Positions 25,331 to 34,654 of a stretch of DNA of 64,000 nucleotides are shown here, in pieces (positions within the stretch are counted from its first letter, which is position 1; each line of letters begins with the position of its first letter). The stretch spans positions 1 through 64,000 of the forward strand of contig JBBDUV010000092.1 of NCBI GenBank assembly GCA_040903745.1. Reading direction: 5' to 3'. This DNA is from M55B112 sp040903745. GTDB taxonomy: Bacteria > Bacteroidota > Bacteroidia > Bacteroidales > GCA-2748055. The translations under genes were made by a program, and so were the position numbers. A model generated the notes under the pieces. It made no database searches, was not told where the DNA came from, and saw only the letters and a program-made list of their open reading frames with translations.

Positions 25331-27742
25331 ATGAAATTATTTGAAGGTGCGAACTCAATTTATGATCTGCTATCAATTCCTCTTATTCTTTTTTTCAGCG
25401 TTCTGCCATTGTTCAGCCAGCAGAATACAGATGCAAATATATTTGGTGATGTTCAGTCGGGTGGTGAGCACATTCCCTTTGCCAATGTATTTATCGAAGG
25501 TACCTCCATCGGGACATCGACAGATGAAACAGGGCATTACATGTTAATAAATATGCCGGAAGGCAGGCATACCCTTGTCGCAGATGCCCTTGGTTATGCA
25601 TCTTCTAAAAAAGAGATCGAGATAAAGGCCAATACAGTAATCGAAGTAAACTTCGAACTGCAGCAAAGATTAATGAAAGTTGACGAAGTGGTCGTTACTG
25701 GAACAAAAACCTTTAAAAGACAGACCCAAAGTCCGGTCATCGTCCACGTAATGGATCAAATAATGATCGATGCAGTGCAGGCCTGCAATATCTCCGAAGG
25801 ACTCAATTTTCAGCCGGGATTAAGGGTAGAGGTCGATTGTCAGACCTGCAATTACACCCAGCTTCGTATGAATGGACTGGGAGGTGGATATTCACAGATA
25901 TTGATTAATGGCCGACCGGTATTCAGTCCCCTGATCGGCTTGTATGGCCTTGAGCAAATTCCGGCCAACATGGTCGACCGCATTGAAGTTGTTAGAGGCG
26001 GGGGATCGGCGCTCTATGGTTCAAGCGCCATCGGGGGAACAGTAAATGTGATCACCCGTATTCCACAAAAAAATGAATATGAAGTGAGTCTTACATCCCA
26101 TCTGATTAATGGAGAGGCTTTTGACTATGTGGTAAATGGTAATATCAGCATGGTTAGCCGCAACAGGAATGCCGGAGCAGTGATCTTTGTTAACAACAGG
26201 GCCAGGGAGGCATACGACCATCCTGGCATCACGCTCCGGGGGGATGGAACAACAATGGTTGAAAAGGATAATTATTCGGAACTTCCGGAATTGCGCAATA
26301 ACTCATTTGGTCTGAACCTATTTTACAAACCGACCCCCAAACAAAAAATTGAACTGAATCTATCCAGCCTGTATGAATACAGGTACGGTGGAGAGATGAT
26401 CAACAAACAGGCCCACCTGGCTCAGCAATCGGAAGAGAGGGTTCATAATATACTTATGGGGGGACTCGATTATCAGTTGAATTTCAATGACAACAACAGT
26501 TCGTTGATCACATATCTTGCGGGACAATATACCGACAGGGATCACTATACCGGACTTTATCCTGGTACTGATGAATTTGATTCCGATTCAGCTTTTCTAG
26601 AAGCAGAAAAAATCCATCTTCAAAATCCTCCCTACGGATATACATACAATACCACCTTGCAGGCAGGAATGCAGATTAATCACAGGTTGGAGAACTTCAT
26701 CAGGGGATCAAATGTAATTACACTGGGAACCGAGTACCTGTTCGATGATGTGCTTGATTCTATCCCCCAATATCGGTACGGAACCGATCAGAGAACAGAA
26801 AATGTTGCAGGGTTTCTCCAAAGCGACTGGGAGATTTCAAGAGCGTTCACTGTCCTTTTGGGAATTCGGGCCGATAAACACAACCTGGTTGACAATCTGA
26901 TTTTTAGTCCGCGGGCCTCCATCCTATATAAATACAAGGATTACACACAATTTCGCCTTACCTGGGGAACGGGGTTTCGTGCACCGCAAGCCTTCGATAC
27001 CGATATGCACGTGGCATTCGCCGGAGGGGGAATATCACGTATTTCCCTGGCACCTGATCTTAAAGAGGAGCGTTCAAACAGCCTGAGCGGTTCACTGAAT
27101 TTTGATATGCCAAAAGAAAAATACATTTTCGGGGTTACAATAGAGGGGTTCTACACCAAACTGAATGATGCCTTCTATCTTCAACCCGATGGCATGGATC
27201 AACTGGGGGTACAATACCAGAAGCGCAATAGCCCAGGTGCAACAGTACAGGGTGCCACAATTGAATTACGGGGAAACTACAATAAAATGGTGCAACTGGA
27301 AGCAGGTGCTACATTGCAGAAAAGTCTTCACAGTGAACCGGTGGAGAATATTGAGGGACTGGAACCTAAACGGGAATTCCTTCGCTCCCCGGACCAATAC
27401 GGGTATGCCATTCTTACCTATACACCAAATTCGAAATTGAATGCTTCTCTAAGCAGTGTTTACACAGGCCAGATGCTGCATGCCAAATACTCCCCGGATC
27501 CAAACCTGGCCCCGGATGAATACCGCACCTCGCCTGGTTATACCGAATTAAATATTAAGCTTGGTTATACCTTTTCTATCCCAACAATTGATTCAGGACT
27601 TGAATTTTATGGAGGAGTCAAGAACATTACAAATGCTTATCAAAGTGATTTTGACAATTTCAAAAACAGGGACAGCAACTATATTTACGGACCGGCTTTA
27701 CCAAGAACCCTGTATATTGGATTGAAGCTTAAAACTATATAG
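25331..27742 (+). CDS. TonB-dependent outer-membrane receptor with carboxypeptidase-like N-domain
   Basis: An 803-residue TonB-dependent transporter that imports a ligand across the outer membrane using proton-motive energy. Signal region about 12-30 (IPLILFFSVLPLFSQQ). A carboxypeptidase-regulatory-like beta-sandwich follows (about 36-118: ADALGYASSKKEIEI ...), then TonB box-like VDEVVVTG, and the plug (about 140-245, with VEVVRGGGSALYGSSAIGGTVNVI). The 22-strand barrel ends in a typical aromatic-aliphatic terminus (TLYIGLKLKTI). The plug carries the CQTCNYTQLRMNGL stretch found in a subset of Bacteroidota receptors for metals, haem or cobalamin-like ligands; ligand assignment is not possible. 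There is no SusD partner, so it is probably not a glycan importer. Confidence 0.92.
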   Translation: MKLFEGANSIYDLLSIPLILFFSVLPLFSQQNTDANIFGDVQSGGEHIPFANVFIEGTSIGTSTDETGHYMLINMPEGRHTLVADALGYASSKKEIEIKANTVIEVNFELQQRLMKVDEVVVTGTKTFKRQTQSPVIVHVMDQIMIDAVQACNISEGLNFQPGLRVEVDCQTCNYTQLRMNGLGGGYSQILINGRPVFSPLIGLYGLEQIPANMVDRIEVVRGGGSALYGSSAIGGTVNVITRIPQKNEYEVSLTSHLINGEAFDYVVNGNISMVSRNRNAGAVIFVNNRAREAYDHPGITLRGDGTTMVEKDNYSELPELRNNSFGLNLFYKPTPKQKIELNLSSLYEYRYGGEMINKQAHLAQQSEERVHNILMGGLDYQLNFNDNNSSLITYLAGQYTDRDHYTGLYPGTDEFDSDSAFLEAEKIHLQNPPYGYTYNTTLQAGMQINHRLENFIRGSNVITLGTEYLFDDVLDSIPQYRYGTDQRTENVAGFLQSDWEISRAFTVLLGIRADKHNLVDNLIFSPRASILYKYKDYTQFRLTWGTGFRAPQAFDTDMHVAFAGGGISRISLAPDLKEERSNSLSGSLNFDMPKEKYIFGVTIEGFYTKLNDAFYLQPDGMDQLGVQYQKRNSPGATVQGATIELRGNYNKMVQLEAGATLQKSLHSEPVENIEGLEPKREFLRSPDQYGYAILTYTPNSKLNASLSSVYTGQMLHAKYSPDPNLAPDEYRTSPGYTELNIKLGYTFSIPTIDSGLEFYGGVKNITNAYQSDFDNFKNRDSNYIYGPALPRTLYIGLKLKTI

Positions 27743-28172
27743 TAAGTCTATTATGTCCGCTTACTGCAATATGCTCATCCGGAAATTGCTCATTTACGCA
27801 AGTAAGCTCAGCATTATCCGACCTGCTCTACCGCTAAGTCCTTCGCCTTACACTTACCTTATAAACGAACAATATGATCCAGCCACTGCATAATATGGAC
27901 AGACTCATAAACTCGCTTTCAGGAATGCAGTGTAAATTTTTGTATAGTTGCATAGGCTCTGCCTGATTTTCATTATAAATTCCAGGATGAACGACTCTTC
28001 TGTTATCCTGACAAATTTCTTTTTTGTAAAATAAGTTTCAATATCTTTGGTCTGTTTATCTGGAAGTGTCCTTATATATTGAGACCATAAACTGTTTGAA
28101 GAGTAACAAAATGTGCTAGTTGACAACAAAGAACTGAGTAACTATCCTAAGTATCAAATACTAAAATAAGCT
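27743..28172. other. Degenerate repeat-bearing intergenic region
   Basis: About 430 bases with no supportable gene. A 74-residue minus-strand frame at 27905-28129 has no recognisable family. The region carries an inverted repeat GCTTACT (27759-27765) / AGTAAGC (27801-27807), several TGCTCA phrases, the 22-bp repeat at 27866-27887 and TATGGACAG at 27894-27902. It looks like the remnant of an inserted element bordering the FkbM gene. Confidence 0.45.
27866..27887 (+). repeat. 22-bp intergenic repeat, copy 2
   Basis: CGAACAATATGATCCAGCCA plus CT, one mismatch to 13124-13145. Six bases further is TATGGACAG, the reverse complement of the CTGTCCATA found upstream of copy 1. Confidence 0.5.
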
Positions 28173-28964
28173 GTGAAAAGAAAAGGCAACCTGGTCAGAC
28201 AGATCCTTTACAAATACCTGCCGCTGGAGAGCTATCTGCGGATATTGAGCAGGCTCTATCTTACCTCTTTCAACTGGGGATTACTTAAAGGGAACCGATT
28301 GTATGAATATCCCTATTTTTTGAAGAATGTTATCGGCACAGGCGATATATGCATTGATGTCGGAGCCAACCTGGGGTATTATTCAACGGTGTTATCCAAA
28401 CTGGCCGGACCACAAGGAAGGGTGTATGCCATTGAACCGGTGGAGCCCGTTAGAAAAGTGCTGGAGACAAATACCAGGAGATATAAAAATATCGAGATCC
28501 TTCCTTACGCCCTTGGTGAGGAGGATACCACCATACAGATCAGCAATACCACATTCCGGGAGAAGGGCTTCCTGGCGTCCGGCTCCTTTTTTGTAAGTGA
28601 TCGCAAATCCGGCCGTCGACCCGACGAAACCATTGCGTTTACTGCATCGATGAAAAAGGGAAGCAAGTTGTTTTTACACCTGGAAAGACTGGATTTTATT
28701 AAGTGCGATATAGAAGGGTATGAAATTGTTGTATTGCCTGAACTTGAGCCTCTAATTCTGAAATTCAGGCCGGTTCTGCTGGTGGAAACGGCCGGAACCA
28801 ACAGGGAAAAGCTGCTTGAACGCTTCAGAAATAATGGTTTTGAAGGTTATATTCTGACTGAAGGCACACTTACCAAAGCTACCAAAGAGGGAACAAAGGA
28901 TATTTTCTTTGTCCCGGAAGAGAAAAATGAAATGATCGAACCCTTTTTAAAAATTGGTAATTGA
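28173..28964 (+). CDS. FkbM-family S-adenosylmethionine methyltransferase
   Basis: 263 residues from a GTG start. The SAM-binding motif is GDICIDVGANLGYYSTVL (about 55-72) and the second motif VYAIEPVEPVRKVLE. Then come the FkbM-typical DFIKCDIEGYE(I) (about 175-185) with acidic catalytic-side residues, and RPVLLVETAG. FkbM enzymes methylate hydroxyl groups of sugars or polyketides. No glycosyltransferase or sugar-nucleotide genes adjoin it, and the upstream 430 bases look like degraded mobile DNA, so an acquired surface-polysaccharide modifier is plausible but unproven. Confidence 0.85.
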   Translation: MKRKGNLVRQILYKYLPLESYLRILSRLYLTSFNWGLLKGNRLYEYPYFLKNVIGTGDICIDVGANLGYYSTVLSKLAGPQGRVYAIEPVEPVRKVLETNTRRYKNIEILPYALGEEDTTIQISNTTFREKGFLASGSFFVSDRKSGRRPDETIAFTASMKKGSKLFLHLERLDFIKCDIEGYEIVVLPELEPLILKFRPVLLVETAGTNREKLLERFRNNGFEGYILTEGTLTKATKEGTKDIFFVPEEKNEMIEPFLKIGN

Positions 28965-29092
28965 TCATAAGGCTAAACTGGATTCCGGAATTGATTTTAT
29001 CCAGACAAATCTTCAAACAACATAGATGATATGTGCAACCATATCAACAATTTCGTGTCTATCAAATAACCGCTGATTAAAAAAAATATTAA

Positions 29093-30235
29093 GTGCAAGA
29101 ACTGGCATCCCAATACAACACCCTACTGGTTCTGTTGATTGCCTTTCAGGCATTGATTTTTGGTCTCATTTTCTTTAGGACAAAAAGGAACGGACCAGAA
29201 ATTATTCTGGGTTATTATGAGACCGTATACTTCATAGTATACTCGGCAATACTGCTCTATTATTTAAACGAACACCGCTTATTTATTGGTGCATACTATG
29301 CATTGATTCCCCTCTTGGCACTTTTTCCTGTACTTTTTTATCTGTATATAAAAAAAATCGCAAGAGGTAAGCTTGGTAAAACGGAATTGCTTCACTTTAT
29401 ATTTCCGGCACTGCTGTTAATAACGAATTTCTCCTTTTTACCCTTTCTGACTTTTTCGGAAAAATGGGCTGTTATTATTGATCAGTCAGTATCCAGTGCC
29501 AGCCACCAACAACAGATATTTTTGACCATTAACAAGTCCGTGTATCCGCTTCTGTTGACCATGCAGCCATTTGTTTATATTATTTTCTGTGGTTTCGAGA
29601 TCTGGTCCCTGCGAAAAAATATCAAGGATGAATATTCCTATTCAAAAGATATCAACCTTCAATGGTCCGTTCAACTAATAATCGCATTTACTATTATCTT
29701 TATTATTGCCCTGTTCGTCGACAATGAACAGTTTAACTATGCTTTTATTTTAATTATCAATGTATTGATAGGTGTAAGCGTTGTAAAACATATGCAGGTT
29801 GAAACATATGCAGCAGAAAGCACAGGAAGCATGAATCTGCCAGGAAAGAAAACCGAGTTCCACAAATATGCCGCCTCCTGCCTGTCCGAAGAAGAGAAGA
29901 CCCTCCTTTTTGAAAAGCTGAAGACACACTTAGAAACTAAAAAGCGATACAACCGTCCGGATCTCCGGCTAACAGATATTGCCAATGAGATTTCAACGAA
30001 TCGCCAATACTTATCGCAGGTGATCAATGAACGAACAGGTGAAAATTTTTATCATTTCATTAACAGGTTTCGAATAGAGGATTTTATTCAGAAAGTGGAA
30101 ATGAATCCGGCCAGTAACCTTTCTATTGAAGGTGTTGCTTTCTCAGTGGGCTTTAAATCGAAATCATCCTTTTACAGTGCATTTAAAAAGACCAAAGGCT
30201 GCACACCCAAAGTATTTTTTCAAAAAAACAATTGA
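29093..30235 (+). CDS. Membrane-bound AraC-type transcriptional regulator
   Basis: 380 residues, GTG start. Residues about 10-230 form seven or so transmembrane helices (LLVLLIAFQALIFGLIFF, ETVYFIVYSAILLYYL, ALIPLLALFPVLFYLYI, LQWSVQLIIAFTIIFIIALFV, AFILIINVLIGVSVV). The C-terminal AraC/XylS DNA-binding domain occupies about 275-378, with two helix-turn-helix units (LRLTDIANEISTNRQYLSQVINE; SIEGVAFSVGFKSKSSFYSAFKKTKGCTPKVF). Such 7TM-AraC regulators are common in Bacteroidota and sense unknown envelope or membrane signals. It precedes the surface-protein cassette 30394-33274 in the same direction and may control it. Confidence 0.88.
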   Translation: MQELASQYNTLLVLLIAFQALIFGLIFFRTKRNGPEIILGYYETVYFIVYSAILLYYLNEHRLFIGAYYALIPLLALFPVLFYLYIKKIARGKLGKTELLHFIFPALLLITNFSFLPFLTFSEKWAVIIDQSVSSASHQQQIFLTINKSVYPLLLTMQPFVYIIFCGFEIWSLRKNIKDEYSYSKDINLQWSVQLIIAFTIIFIIALFVDNEQFNYAFILIINVLIGVSVVKHMQVETYAAESTGSMNLPGKKTEFHKYAASCLSEEEKTLLFEKLKTHLETKKRYNRPDLRLTDIANEISTNRQYLSQVINERTGENFYHFINRFRIEDFIQKVEMNPASNLSIEGVAFSVGFKSKSSFYSAFKKTKGCTPKVFFQKNN

Positions 30236-30393
30236 TCATCCTCCATCCGTGGCATATCCTTTGTGCACCAATGATGCCCCCAGCCTCCTAAAATAGTTCG
30301 GATTTATCTATTCGTCCTAAATTTTAAGCAATTTGTCAAACTTAAAGTCTAATTAGTCGTAAAATTACCCATTCATTTCAAAACCGATAAATC

Positions 30394-30900
30394 ATGAAAA
30401 ACAAATTTAAAAGGACGCCGGTCATAATACTGGCCCTGCTCTTCTTTTGCAGTATTGGCCATTCCCAGTCTGTAAAAAGACAGAGCATCGGAAGTTATGG
30501 GGCCGGCGGAATGATTGATGGATTTTTTGTTTCCCAAACAATCGGCCAGCCATTCTTTACCTCCGGTCATAGCGATCATGTGATAACCATTTCTCCGGGA
30601 TTTCAGCAGCCCGTTACGTATATGGCCAAAAAATCAAAGGCAATAGACATGCATAGCGTTCTGGATGTTTTTCCAAATCCTGCATCTGACCATTTCTTCA
30701 TTGAAACATCAGAACCTATTGAATCGGCTGAAATCAGAATTACCGACCTCAACGGTAGTGTGATCTCCCAGGAAATTCTGCCAAACCTTCAGCAATACAT
30801 GATAAGCAGTAGTCATCTCCAGAACGGTTTGTACTTTATAACTGTCAAATCTGAAAATAACCTGCAAAACTATATTTCCAAAATTGTTATCTCAAAATAA
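30394..30900 (+). CDS. Small T9SS-sorted surface protein
   Basis: 168 residues. Signal peptide about 1-25 (ILALLFFCSIGHSQS); a short body with the recurrent phrase SQTIGQPFFTSG ... ISPGFQQP seen in other T9SS-associated proteins. It ends in a type A C-terminal sorting domain (about 90-168: VFPNPASDHFFIETSEP, LNGLYFIT-like core QNGLYFITVKSENN, terminal KIVISK). The sorting domain directs secretion by the type IX system and anchoring to the cell surface. There is essentially no passenger domain, which is odd. It is followed at eight bases by the barrel gene at 30908. Confidence 0.88.
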   Translation: MKNKFKRTPVIILALLFFCSIGHSQSVKRQSIGSYGAGGMIDGFFVSQTIGQPFFTSGHSDHVITISPGFQQPVTYMAKKSKAIDMHSVLDVFPNPASDHFFIETSEPIESAEIRITDLNGSVISQEILPNLQQYMISSSHLQNGLYFITVKSENNLQNYISKIVISK

Positions 30901-30907
30901 ACCTGTC

Positions 30908-31567
30908 ATGAAGAAAAAATTTATCTCATCAACCATTATTTGTGCTGCAGTAATGCTGCTGACAATCAACCAGGTTAATGCGCAATCAAGCATAACCATC
31001 GATGCCTCACAACAGATCACGAACTTTGTATTTGTTGATGGCTCCGGATTTCAGGATAATACCTACCTGATATTTGGAGAGAACAACTTGTATAAACCCG
31101 TTTATAGCGGTACTTACAATGTTGGATATTCCTACCTGTTGGATTTCGGACTATTTTTTAAAACCAGTGTGGGAATGCGGAATGCCGGCGCCACCATGGT
31201 ATATGATGCTACGAATTACCTGTGGGAATTTCAGTACCTGCAAACGAAACTGGGAACAGGATACTCCCTCAACCTGGGATTGTTCAATCCCTATCTCAGC
31301 GTATCGGGTTACTTTGGTTACCTGGTAAAAGCAAATCAAAGGGTCAACAATGAAGATTCTGACATCATTGATTCGGGTTCTATTATCACGAAGGACTTTG
31401 GACTATACATTTCTCCGGGAGTAAGAATTGACGCTTCTGATTACATTTCGGTATATTCCGAATTAAGTTATCTGATGGGACTGCAAAATATAGAAGCAAC
31501 CGAGAGTCAGCAAGCCACAAACCTTGCATACATGCTTACCCTCGGACTCTCATTTACCATTCAGTAA
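30908..31567 (+). CDS. Outer-membrane beta-barrel protein
   Basis: The start at 30908 gives a clean signal peptide (MKKKFISSTIICAAVMLLTINQVNAQ); the frame is open to 30884. The 219-residue product is an eight- to twelve-strand barrel in appearance, with alternating aromatics (LLDFGLFFKTSVGMRN, YLWEFQYLQTKLGTGYSLNLGLFNPYLSVSGYFGYLV, DYISVYSELSYLMGLQ) and an aromatic-ended C-terminus (LTLGLSFTIQ). The family is unclear; its cotranscription with the T9SS-sorted protein and the fibre gene suggests it works with them at the outer membrane, perhaps as an anchor. Confidence 0.8.
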   Translation: MKKKFISSTIICAAVMLLTINQVNAQSSITIDASQQITNFVFVDGSGFQDNTYLIFGENNLYKPVYSGTYNVGYSYLLDFGLFFKTSVGMRNAGATMVYDATNYLWEFQYLQTKLGTGYSLNLGLFNPYLSVSGYFGYLVKANQRVNNEDSDIIDSGSIITKDFGLYISPGVRIDASDYISVYSELSYLMGLQNIEATESQQATNLAYMLTLGLSFTIQ

Positions 31568-31607
31568 TTAACAATCCTTTAAGTTATAACCAAAAAAAAC
31601 TATAGAG

Positions 31608-33274
31608 ATGAAAAAATTTACAAAAATATATACTGCCCTGGTATTGGCGTTGGTTATCAGCACCCAGCTCAGCGCACAGCGTATAGGAGATCTGAACGGA
31701 ATCAACTACCAGGCCGTTGCCATTGACGAGGATGGCAAAGAGATCGTTGGAATGGATATTAAAGGCAAGCCCCTCTATGAAAAAGAGATAGGGGTGAGAT
31801 TTTCCATACTTAAAGGAGAGGCCGGTGAAATCCAATACCAGGAAACCCATAACGCACTGACAGACCAGTATGGCCTTTTCTCGCTTACAATCGGTCACGG
31901 GAACCAAACAGATAACGGCCAGTACAATGATTTATTAAGTATGCCATGGATTGATGCAGATCAGTGGTTGAAGGTGGAAATTGCAATTCACAATGATGGC
32001 AATTTCAGGATAGTAAGCCTGCAACAATTTATGTCGGTTCCATATTCATTCTATACGGATGATATCGCTGACGATGCCATTACAACAGAAAAAATACTGG
32101 ATGAGACAATTTTAAATGAAGATGTTTCAACCGGCGCAATAGATACACGTACAATACTCGACGAAACGATCCTTGCTGAGGACATTGCCACGGGGGCCGT
32201 TACAACCGATGAGATCCTGGACGAGACGATCCTCGCTGAGGATATTGCCACAGGTGCAGTGACCACCGACGAGATCCTGGACGAAACCATCCTTGCTGAG
32301 GACATTGCCACGGGGGCCGTTACAACCGACGAGATCCTGGATGAAACCATCCTCGCTGAGGATATTGCCACGGGGGCCGTTACAACCGATGAGATCCTGG
32401 ACGAAACCATCCTGGCTGNNNNNNNNNNNNNNNNNNNNNNNNNNNNNNNNNNNNNNNNNNNNNNNNNNNNNNNNNNNNNNNNNNNNNNNNNNNNNNNNNN
32501 NNNNNNNNNNNNNNNNNNGCTGAGGACATTGCCACGGGGGCCGTTACAACCGATGAGATCCTGGACGAAACCATCCTGGCTGAGGACATTGCCACGGGGG
32601 CCGTTACAACCGATGAGATCCTGGACGGGACGATCCTCGCTGAGGACATTGCCACGGGGGCCATTACAACCAATGAGATCCTGGACGAGACGATCCTCGC
32701 TGAGGATATTGCCACGGGGGCCGTTACAACCAATGAGATCCTGGACGAAACCATTCTGAATGAAGACATAGCTAACGGAACCATTGACCTTACCAGCAAG
32801 GTATCGAACATACTCCCTGTTGTTAACGGAGGTACCGGCCTGGATGGCAGTATCGCTGCAGATGGTCAGTTACTAATCGGCAATGGCACAGATGGCGATT
32901 TTGACCTTGCCAATCTTACCTCCGGTGTTGGAATCATCATTACCAACAGCCCCGGTGGTATCCAGATTTCTTCAGGAGTTGAGGGGGTAAACAGCGCCAC
33001 TGCCGGAACCGTTAATGTAGGAACAGGCGGTGGTCCTTGTCCGGGTCAGAGAGTCATCTATGACGGAGACACATGGACTTCACCTGCCATAAATATTACA
33101 GGGATTCAATTGGGGAACATTGTTGTCGGATCGCTGAATTATCCGCTAAGTGGCTGTATGATGACCACTTCAGTTACAAATGAAAATATAATTAAGGTGT
33201 CCATATTCAATGGTACCGGTACAGACGTCTGTTTCGATGGAGATTTGGAATTAAGGGTATTGATAGTACAATAA
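31608..33274 (+). CDS. Secreted tandem-repeat fibre-like protein, interrupted by an assembly gap
   Basis: Signal peptide about 1-24 (LVLALVISTQLSAQ). An N-terminal head (about 25-150) follows, including DLNGINYQAVAIDEDGK, FSILKGEAGEIQYQETHNALTDQYGLF and FMSVPYSFYTDD; I recognise these from Bacteroidota secreted proteins that precede fibre-like repeats. From residue 154 come 20-residue repeats of the form ILDETILAEDIATGAVTTDE. The C-terminal domain has VVNGGTGLDGSIAADGQLLI and a phage-tail-fibre-like glycine-rich part, ending at 33274. N bases at 32419-32518 break the frame artificially; the real unit is 60 bases and the frame resumes correctly at 32519. Probable surface fibre or adhesin; trimeric stalk is an inference. 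Confidence 0.8.
32067..32818 (+). repeat. 60-bp tandem coding repeats
   Basis: Diverged first units at 32067-32114 (16 codons) and 32115-32174, then almost identical 60-base units starting at 32175, 32235, 32295 and 32355. After the gap, further units start at 32519, 32579, 32639 and 32699, with a divergent last unit at 32759. Near-identity suggests recent homogenisation or expansion, and repeat number likely varies between strains. Confidence 0.95.
32419..32518. other. Assembly gap of 100 N
   Basis: Exactly 100 N, a placeholder length, inside the repeats. Sequence before the gap stops four bases into a unit and sequence after it starts at a unit boundary. An in-frame true gap must therefore be 60n-4 bases (56, 116 and so on), not 100, or an overlap. 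The number of missing repeats cannot be read from the window. Confidence 0.95.
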
Positions 33275-33297
33275 GCTATCTCTTCTGACCAACTGGA

Positions 33298-33336
33298 AAA
33301 ACAGGGAACATCCTTAAGTGGATGTTCCCTGTTTTA
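33298..33336 (+). terminator. Rho-independent terminator after the fibre gene
   Basis: AAACAGGGAACATCC pairs with GGATGTTCCCTGTTT around a six-base loop, followed by T-rich sequence on the plus strand. It closes the surface-protein transcript and insulates it from meaB. Confidence 0.85.
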
Positions 33337-33370
33337 ATTTAATTAACTTTGCTATGACAACCAGCGTATC

Positions 33371-34468
33371 ATGGTCCGGAAGAAGAATAAATCAGCCCTC
33401 AGTGTTAGCGTGGGCGTACCCCAACCCTCCTCTGTGAATGAGCGTGCGCTCGAACAGATCAGGCGTTCACGCAAAATAACTGCAGGTCCGGATGAGCTTT
33501 TCGAAGGCATCCGTGCAGGTGACAGAACCGCTCTTTCAAAGGCAATCACGCTAATAGAAAGCTCTCTGCCGGAGCACCAGTTCATTGCACAATCGCTGAT
33601 CCGCAATTGCCTTCCCATTACAGGGAACTCCATGCGGCTGGGCATCACCGGGGTTCCCGGGGCCGGAAAGAGCACCTTTATTGAATCATTCGGGAATTTC
33701 CTGCTACAAGAAGAGCACAAAATTGCTGTTCTGGCGATCGACCCGAGCAGTGAACGCTCAGGTGGGTCAATACTTGGCGATAAAACGCGGATGGAGACAC
33801 TGGCCGGACAGGAAAAAGCGTTCATCAGGCCCTCCCCTTCTGGAGGAGCACTGGGCGGTGTGGCAAGGAAAACCAGGGAGTCGATCATCCTCTGTGAGGC
33901 TGCCGGATATGATGTCATCGTCGTGGAAACTGTGGGAGTGGGACAATCGGAGACAACGGTACATTCAATGGTCGACTTCTTCCTGGTGCTCATGATCCCG
34001 GGAGCGGGCGACGAACTGCAGGGGATGAAGCGCGGCATCATGGAGATGGCCGATGCCATCCTTATTAACAAGGCCGATGGCGACAACATCGACCGTGCCC
34101 AAAGGGCAAAATCAGAATATACAAACGCACTTCACCTCTTTCCCCTTCCACCATCAGGATGGGCGCCACAGGTGGTCACTTGCTCTTCCACCGAAGAAAC
34201 CGGTGTGAAAGAGGTGTGGGAGATGATCGGTAACTATAAAAAACATGCGAAATCCAACGGATTCTTCGATCGGAGAAGGTCGGAACAGGGAACGTATTGG
34301 ATGTACCAGACACTGAACGAGGGACTGAAACTCAGGTTTTTCAATGATCCGCAAGTGAGAAAAAGACTTGAAGCGCTTGAGAAGATGATGGAGAACGACC
34401 AGATCAGCTCATTTGCCGCTGCCGTAGAACTACTGGAAAAATTTTTTCCAAAAGCCCCAACCGACTGA
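33371..34468 (+). CDS. meaB: Methylmalonyl-CoA mutase-associated GTPase MeaB
   Basis: A 365-residue G3E-family GTPase that protects and reactivates adenosylcobalamin-dependent methylmalonyl-CoA mutase. Visible: Walker A GVPGAGKST (about 97-105), DPSSERSGGSILGDKTRM (family signature), switch/Walker B VVETVGVGQSE, and the NKADGDN base-specificity loop. The length is typical. The mutase genes are not in the window, but a carboxyltransferase/biotin-carrier pair at 58.7-60.6 kb fits the same propionyl/methylmalonyl-CoA pathway. Confidence 0.95.
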   Translation: MVRKKNKSALSVSVGVPQPSSVNERALEQIRRSRKITAGPDELFEGIRAGDRTALSKAITLIESSLPEHQFIAQSLIRNCLPITGNSMRLGITGVPGAGKSTFIESFGNFLLQEEHKIAVLAIDPSSERSGGSILGDKTRMETLAGQEKAFIRPSPSGGALGGVARKTRESIILCEAAGYDVIVVETVGVGQSETTVHSMVDFFLVLMIPGAGDELQGMKRGIMEMADAILINKADGDNIDRAQRAKSEYTNALHLFPLPPSGWAPQVVTCSSTEETGVKEVWEMIGNYKKHAKSNGFFDRRRSEQGTYWMYQTLNEGLKLRFFNDPQVRKRLEALEKMMENDQISSFAAAVELLEKFFPKAPTD

Positions 34469-34654
34469 TTTTCTATATTTTTTTTAACAATTATCTGACA
34501 TTATTCAGATAAAAAGATCGTATTATTGCAGCAATTATAAACAACCGGAAATTAAACCTGTCTGTAAAATTCAATATAAAAAGCATACAGATTGCTGAAC
34601 GATAAGCTGTTATAAAATAATATTACTTCCATCAACAAAAAACAATCAATAACC

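Noticed and set aside
27905..28129. 74-codon minus-strand frame in the degenerate intergenic region
   Set aside because: No recognisable domain, no promoter or partner, and it lies amid repeat remnants; it may be a decayed fragment but cannot be supported as a gene.
32519..32759. Frame of LRTLPRGPLQPMRSW-type residues after the gap
   Set aside because: This is an artefact of the 100-N placeholder shifting the frame; the original frame gives the same repeats as before the gap.
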